10,760 bases of DNA, taken from an uncultured Prevotella sp. (GTDB lineage: Bacteria > Bacteroidota > Bacteroidia > Bacteroidales > Bacteroidaceae). The notes under the pieces were generated by a model that searched no databases, was not told where the DNA came from, and was given only the letters and a program-made list of their open reading frames with translations. The stretch spans positions 1 to 10,760 of the forward strand of contig CAMYZK010000052.1 in NCBI GenBank assembly GCA_947303825.1. Reading direction: 5' to 3'. The position numbers and the translations under genes were made by a program. Positions 9,401-10,760 of the stretch are shown here, piece by piece; the stretch's first letter is position 1; every line of letters begins with the position of its first letter.

Positions 9401-10760
9401 CCAGCGCAGCCTCAAGGTTGCATACCTGCTGTCCGCTAAAGATCTCCACATCGTATGCAAACTTGATGGAAGCGTAGTCCTTGCCTTCGCCACCTCTGTA
9501 CATCGGCTCTATCCACTCCACCTTGAGGTCGTTGCCAATGAACATCTTACGTGCGCCACCCTCCTCGGGGAACTGTGGCTTGGTAAGCGTTGGCAGAGAG
9601 AAGGAGTAAAGCGAATCCTTAGAGATAAGTCCGCTCAGGTCATCGTCGCCCCACTCAAAGTATGGGTCTTTGTCCTTATCCTTATCTTTGTCCTTATCAC
9701 CGCCTTTGTCGCCGCCTTTGTCGCCGCCTTTGTCGCCACCTTTGTCACCACCTTTGTCACCACCTTTGTCGCCACCTTTGTCCCCGCCGTTGTCGCCACC
9801 TTTGTCGCCACCTTTGTCGCCACCTTTGTCGCCACCTTTGTCACCGCCTTTGTCACCACCGTTGTTTTCCCCAGTGGTATCGTCATCCTCCATGTCGCTG
9901 GTCTTCACCCTGAACAGGCGGAAGGTAGACTTTCCTTCGTTCTCCAGCATGACATAGTTAAGCACATTGGTCGATGTGCTGGTGGCTGTCACCTGTGCAG
10001 CATATATCCTGTCAGTATAGAACTGTGAGTTAATGACAGTAGTAGGAATAATGCACTGTGCTGCCAGAAGGTTGTCGGCCTTATAGACGATGGGGTTGCG
10101 CTCAATGGCATCGTCGGGGTTCTGGTTCTTCATCACCTCGACAATCTTGAAGCTGTACTTGAATCCCATTGCTGCCGGGTTGCAAGCTATCACCGGCTGC
10201 GTCCAGGTGAACATTGGCGTCAGCGCATCGAGCACTGCCACGTCTTTGTTCTCCAGCGAGAGGCTGGTAGACACAGGTGTGAGGAACTGTGGAGCCTGTG
10301 CCTTATAGCATACGGTGAACTGCGCCTTTCCTCCAGTAGGATTGCTCACCACAACCGGGGTTGCCAGCTGTGGAGACGACCACTTGTATGCAGTGAGCTT
10401 AGCCTCATACTCACCTTCGGGCAGCAGTCCGAAAGAGCCATTGGTATAGCTCTCGAAGAGTCCCGGTGTGGCACTTACCTCGTTAGAGGGCACATGGTTG
10501 AAGAGCGTCTTCACCTCAAGCATGGTAAGCACACGCGTACCGTTGGCCGCTATGCTGATGGGCTTCATGGGCTGTCGCTTGGCCGGCGTGGTGACGCTAA
10601 GCCCCGATGCAGGCACCGTCTGCTGAATCTGCAAGGCCAGGTAGATGTCCTGTTGCTGATTAGAGGTGTTTGTCAACGTCACATTGAAATACTTGCCCGG
10701 GTCGTTGATGTAGAGCAGCACCTGGGGAGGCAACACCTGTTGCACAGGGGTAACATTGAC
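3462..10760 (-). CDS. Giant TANFOR-like, beta-rich exported protein (5' end outside window)
   Basis: A frame of 2432 residues stays open to the right window edge, so the true start and any signal peptide are missing, probably by only a few dozen codons. Residues are numbered from the edge. Residues 1-150 resemble the TANFOR domain of Bacteroidota giants: a VTP/PP start, NDPGKYFNVTLTNTS, then LPEGEYEAKLTAY and an FTVCY exit. An Ig/FnIII-like module follows (about 153-292, with FTWTQP), then a GGDK hinge (301-356) running into DKDKDKDKD, and a second such module (about 366-530). Residues 530-1480 alternate short hydrophobic and polar segments like stacked beta strands, ending in a lysine-rich, possibly helical stretch (1437-1483). 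Residues 1510-1750 hold a family core (GWYGYGQLYAYLFAKFGLRI, FECGKNCD). The last 660 residues are Tyr-rich and unassigned. There are about 27 cysteines. No type IX secretion C-terminal domain and no enzyme motif is seen. The family assignment rests on remembered sequence style, not a search. The function is unknown; a scaffold or adhesin-like envelope role is inference. Confidence 0.85.
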   Translation of the reverse strand, partial: VNVTPVQQVLPPQVLLYINDPGKYFNVTLTNTSNQQQDIYLALQIQQTVPASGLSVTTPAKRQPMKPISIAANGTRVLTMLEVKTLFNHVPSNEVSATPGLFESYTNGSFGLLPEGEYEAKLTAYKWSSPQLATPVVVSNPTGGKAQFTVCYKAQAPQFLTPVSTSLSLENKDVAVLDALTPMFTWTQPVIACNPAAMGFKYSFKIVEVMKNQNPDDAIERNPIVYKADNLLAAQCIIPTTVINSQFYTDRIYAAQVTATSTSTNVLNYVMLENEGKSTFRLFRVKTSDMEDDDTTGENNGGDKGGDKGGDKGGDKGGDKGGDNGGDKGGDKGGDKGGDKGGDKGGDKGGDKGGDKDKDKDKDKDPYFEWGDDDLSGLISKDSLYSFSLPTLTKPQFPEEGGARKMFIGNDLKVEWIEPMYRGGEGKDYASIKFAYDVEIFSGQQVCNLEAALATKPIYRNRTTELEDSIPWEKIKDVVENGTYMVLRVNPVVTKGSSVAFTGDSTHIKDFALIELLSKKFFQCSNMIDIKNTTPTTASASDLKGKKVKIGEYELTIDEIKAGKAKDTWEGKGHVLWQPLGMKVHVCVKFDDLKINTENYVYDGTAASYSNNEQLSSIQVVDKLFSDWGIDNLISDTGIPYANELQSATTGKVKDIAKKIDLAKYYGYVKKGQAVVNAFLTGEVKDLYMPLALPKSINKSPVDIQIVGMKFAATHATMDVLGEFTLPNSKYTKNDILVLGAPRLCISPNRVLPESGTVALLSDFTIKDPKSSYEMTFKAPKNVLEPEDGTYIAWHDDKFEILGIDMDMKIPGLVKDNNGSPTKENPILNVRASIADWDDWMVDDITIDPFQAKDLPGWTFTASDIVYDHSYYRNSNRMGSFPKGYDKNKTGLTGVVTDKEGKSYKVTGDKDWQGLFIKEIGVKFPKALEIGTKGDKRLEIKAQNMFFDKSGATLAVSAANIISAKTGKVGGWEFTLDKVYASFIQNNFNDCGFNGKIAVPLLDGKIGYDCKMKKMTSNTSNSGQYAVIFKTQQVEGLSLDFFLAQAKFNKDQTYFLLESVPSGSSQDTKVELMMGGDITIGGTSYLNNKIKNSSLPMKFEIPGVHFCGMRLANCSSSWTSKYESDMQKKAKNASLKGSIKWQGKEFTFASGKVYFHTGKWSLASAEKKLGPFTFSLDKYNFNYNNKKLSADIQGSIKFIDGIELGASAGITINANVTLPSDLTKLSSIKMSYDKTEFKSVSVNSKFAGMELSGSLTIEKNDKSKEGYTGKIRFKMPGDLFSVDASGGYYKNKSGSSTYSYGFFYAKMASNVGVRCDPVVINSITAGFYYNCSRKGTDSCTPQKGLIGVVAGLGLSTTAGQSMLKADMEMTVIYDTKNKRLSTFLFNGSIEAVSGLVKAQANLIYENNNSTKYLQVDITVDAKADAETIAAAAAGTVGMSGKLGDLKKKLNSGYQALKKMDPTGSLKDMDEKEGTPDKSKASKNGSSCSASMGAHISLQVKVTWKEKGTSYSKPHWHLYLGEPDFQKRCSYTYLKFKSKIVSVDFGANGYVCLGNELPNNGKLPDIPQDIRKFLNGGGDGKGIEGADVSKANRARETSMKEFNDQIKQIGGGVMFGAQVWGYINVDLGIFYLYTGATAGFDISIIKLPSNVYCTNISGSPGYKGWYGYGQLYAYLFAKFGLRINLGFWKKDFDVADAAIGGVFRMQGPKPSHFDGEARVKLRLFGGLVNVNRKFSFECGKNCDLFYGNALDNFELFGDLSIGYADKELGWKEDNAIDPKLLTRPYLYTQAPLEQPFRVLDQTELARMRKNYDGDASDLEAQASRTFIFRSGANYSVTVKEYKSLPNTIYKRDHPDSKRTFYIKSSDGTNNLLDITQLNANRYYMMTVTGYAKEIQNGREVDPLNYDQSLKRYVNKAWSQSKTYYFRTGSTKAIGDCPELQDYLAIAYPSYYNSLKNTNSFIVHEHDMRRPNIALTTDLSKTSFKKGKLYWRLYSGSKKICERSNKWVTTSSTCNMTPQSDLTGYSLGSNYNLKLEYEVSKTVSGKATVETTELVNLRVYTYGSNWKTGNNGYSIQYEKPFVGARIDNVYFEKDNPPAITNYNLALDIDFLNGYQYRRYDPYYHIAYLADYAFLGGWEFDADRIALDVTTAQSLIYTDKGGVFEGKLSANGLAYTANTDRNTIKKLSIYDRAQWSKSADYPLAQQDDAKYTYFFGGLPRANTYRPSSYDYIKVWNYLIDMYHPYLLSYKIDNEIFRYSRQIDKIDHDNKSFTGEANGMENWYSSRVGTYCTASYDNASIMIPAYQFPIVWGSMLQNKGAKKKLTAWGTLKGYSSAAKSYKTARGHEAMSEWVFCDFLGTEYVTGDSMNKKNRHGRCNFLNSTTEWKRMTSAKFSTYRVNAYDFVNCQYTVNQSAFGESPLYTFTLNYPLTYLFK
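9693..9860 (-). repeat. 12-base tandem repeat encoding (Gly-Gly-Asp-Lys)14 hinge
   Basis: Fourteen uninterrupted 12-base units lie inside the giant gene. The commonest coding-strand unit is GGTGGCGACAAA, and each unit encodes Gly-Gly-Asp-Lys; the sixth encodes GGDN. Variation is almost entirely at the third base of the two Gly codons. Asp is GAC in 13 of 14 units and Lys is AAA in 12 of 13, which points to spread by slippage or unequal exchange. The array runs into a charged DKDKDKDKD tail (9666-9692). Because the unit is a multiple of three, copy-number change alters hinge length without shifting the frame. The result should be a flexible, neutral, hydrophilic spacer between the N-terminal module and the main body. 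It is not an RTX calcium-binding motif. Confidence 0.97.

Noticed and set aside
9693..9860. RTX calcium-binding nonapeptides
   Set aside because: The unit is GGDK, not GGxGxDxUx, and has no nine-residue period.
8616..10028. Plus-strand open frame of 470 codons with a hydrophobic FVATFVTTF tract
   Set aside because: The membrane-like tract is simply the reverse complement of the GGDK repeat; the rest has no coherent family features.
10743..10745. GTG as start codon of the giant gene
   Set aside because: The frame stays open to the window edge and the residues before it (VNVTP) continue the TANFOR-like N-terminus; no signal peptide follows this GTG.

Overview
The window looks like part of a Bacteroidota chromosome, most likely order Bacteroidales and Prevotella-like. 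The reasons are near-balanced base composition, AT-rich leaders instead of clear Shine-Dalgarno sites, lipoproteins with short leaders ending in G-C or S-C followed by an acidic stretch, an intergenic TTGACCA-type heptamer array, and protein families (TANFOR-like, FnIII, BIG2) typical of that phylum. Genus is inferred only from overall style.

All four real genes lie on the minus strand and read from the right edge to the left edge of the window. (1) 10760-3462 encodes a giant protein, 2432 residues visible. Its N-terminus lies just outside the window. It begins with a TANFOR-like domain, has a (Gly-Gly-Asp-Lys)14 hinge, a very long beta-strand-rich body, and a C-terminal region of about 660 residues. 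(2) 3366-1060 encodes a secreted protein of 768 residues with about five fibronectin type III-like modules. (3) 1063-383 encodes a 226-residue lipoprotein with a BIG2 Ig-like domain and a second small beta domain; it overlaps gene 2 by 4 bases. (4) 329 to the left edge encodes the first 109 residues of another acidic lipoprotein. The only non-coding stretches are 95 and 53 bases; the first is mostly a heptanucleotide tandem array. No RNA gene, mobile element or CRISPR array was seen.

The layout suggests one transcript making a cell-envelope assembly: a very large exported scaffold, a multi-FnIII partner and two membrane-anchored lipoproteins. No catalytic motif is visible in any of the four. 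As far as I know the TANFOR-type giants have no assigned function, so this set is the best candidate here for an undescribed system. The joint function is inference from gene order and export signals, not something the sequence proves.
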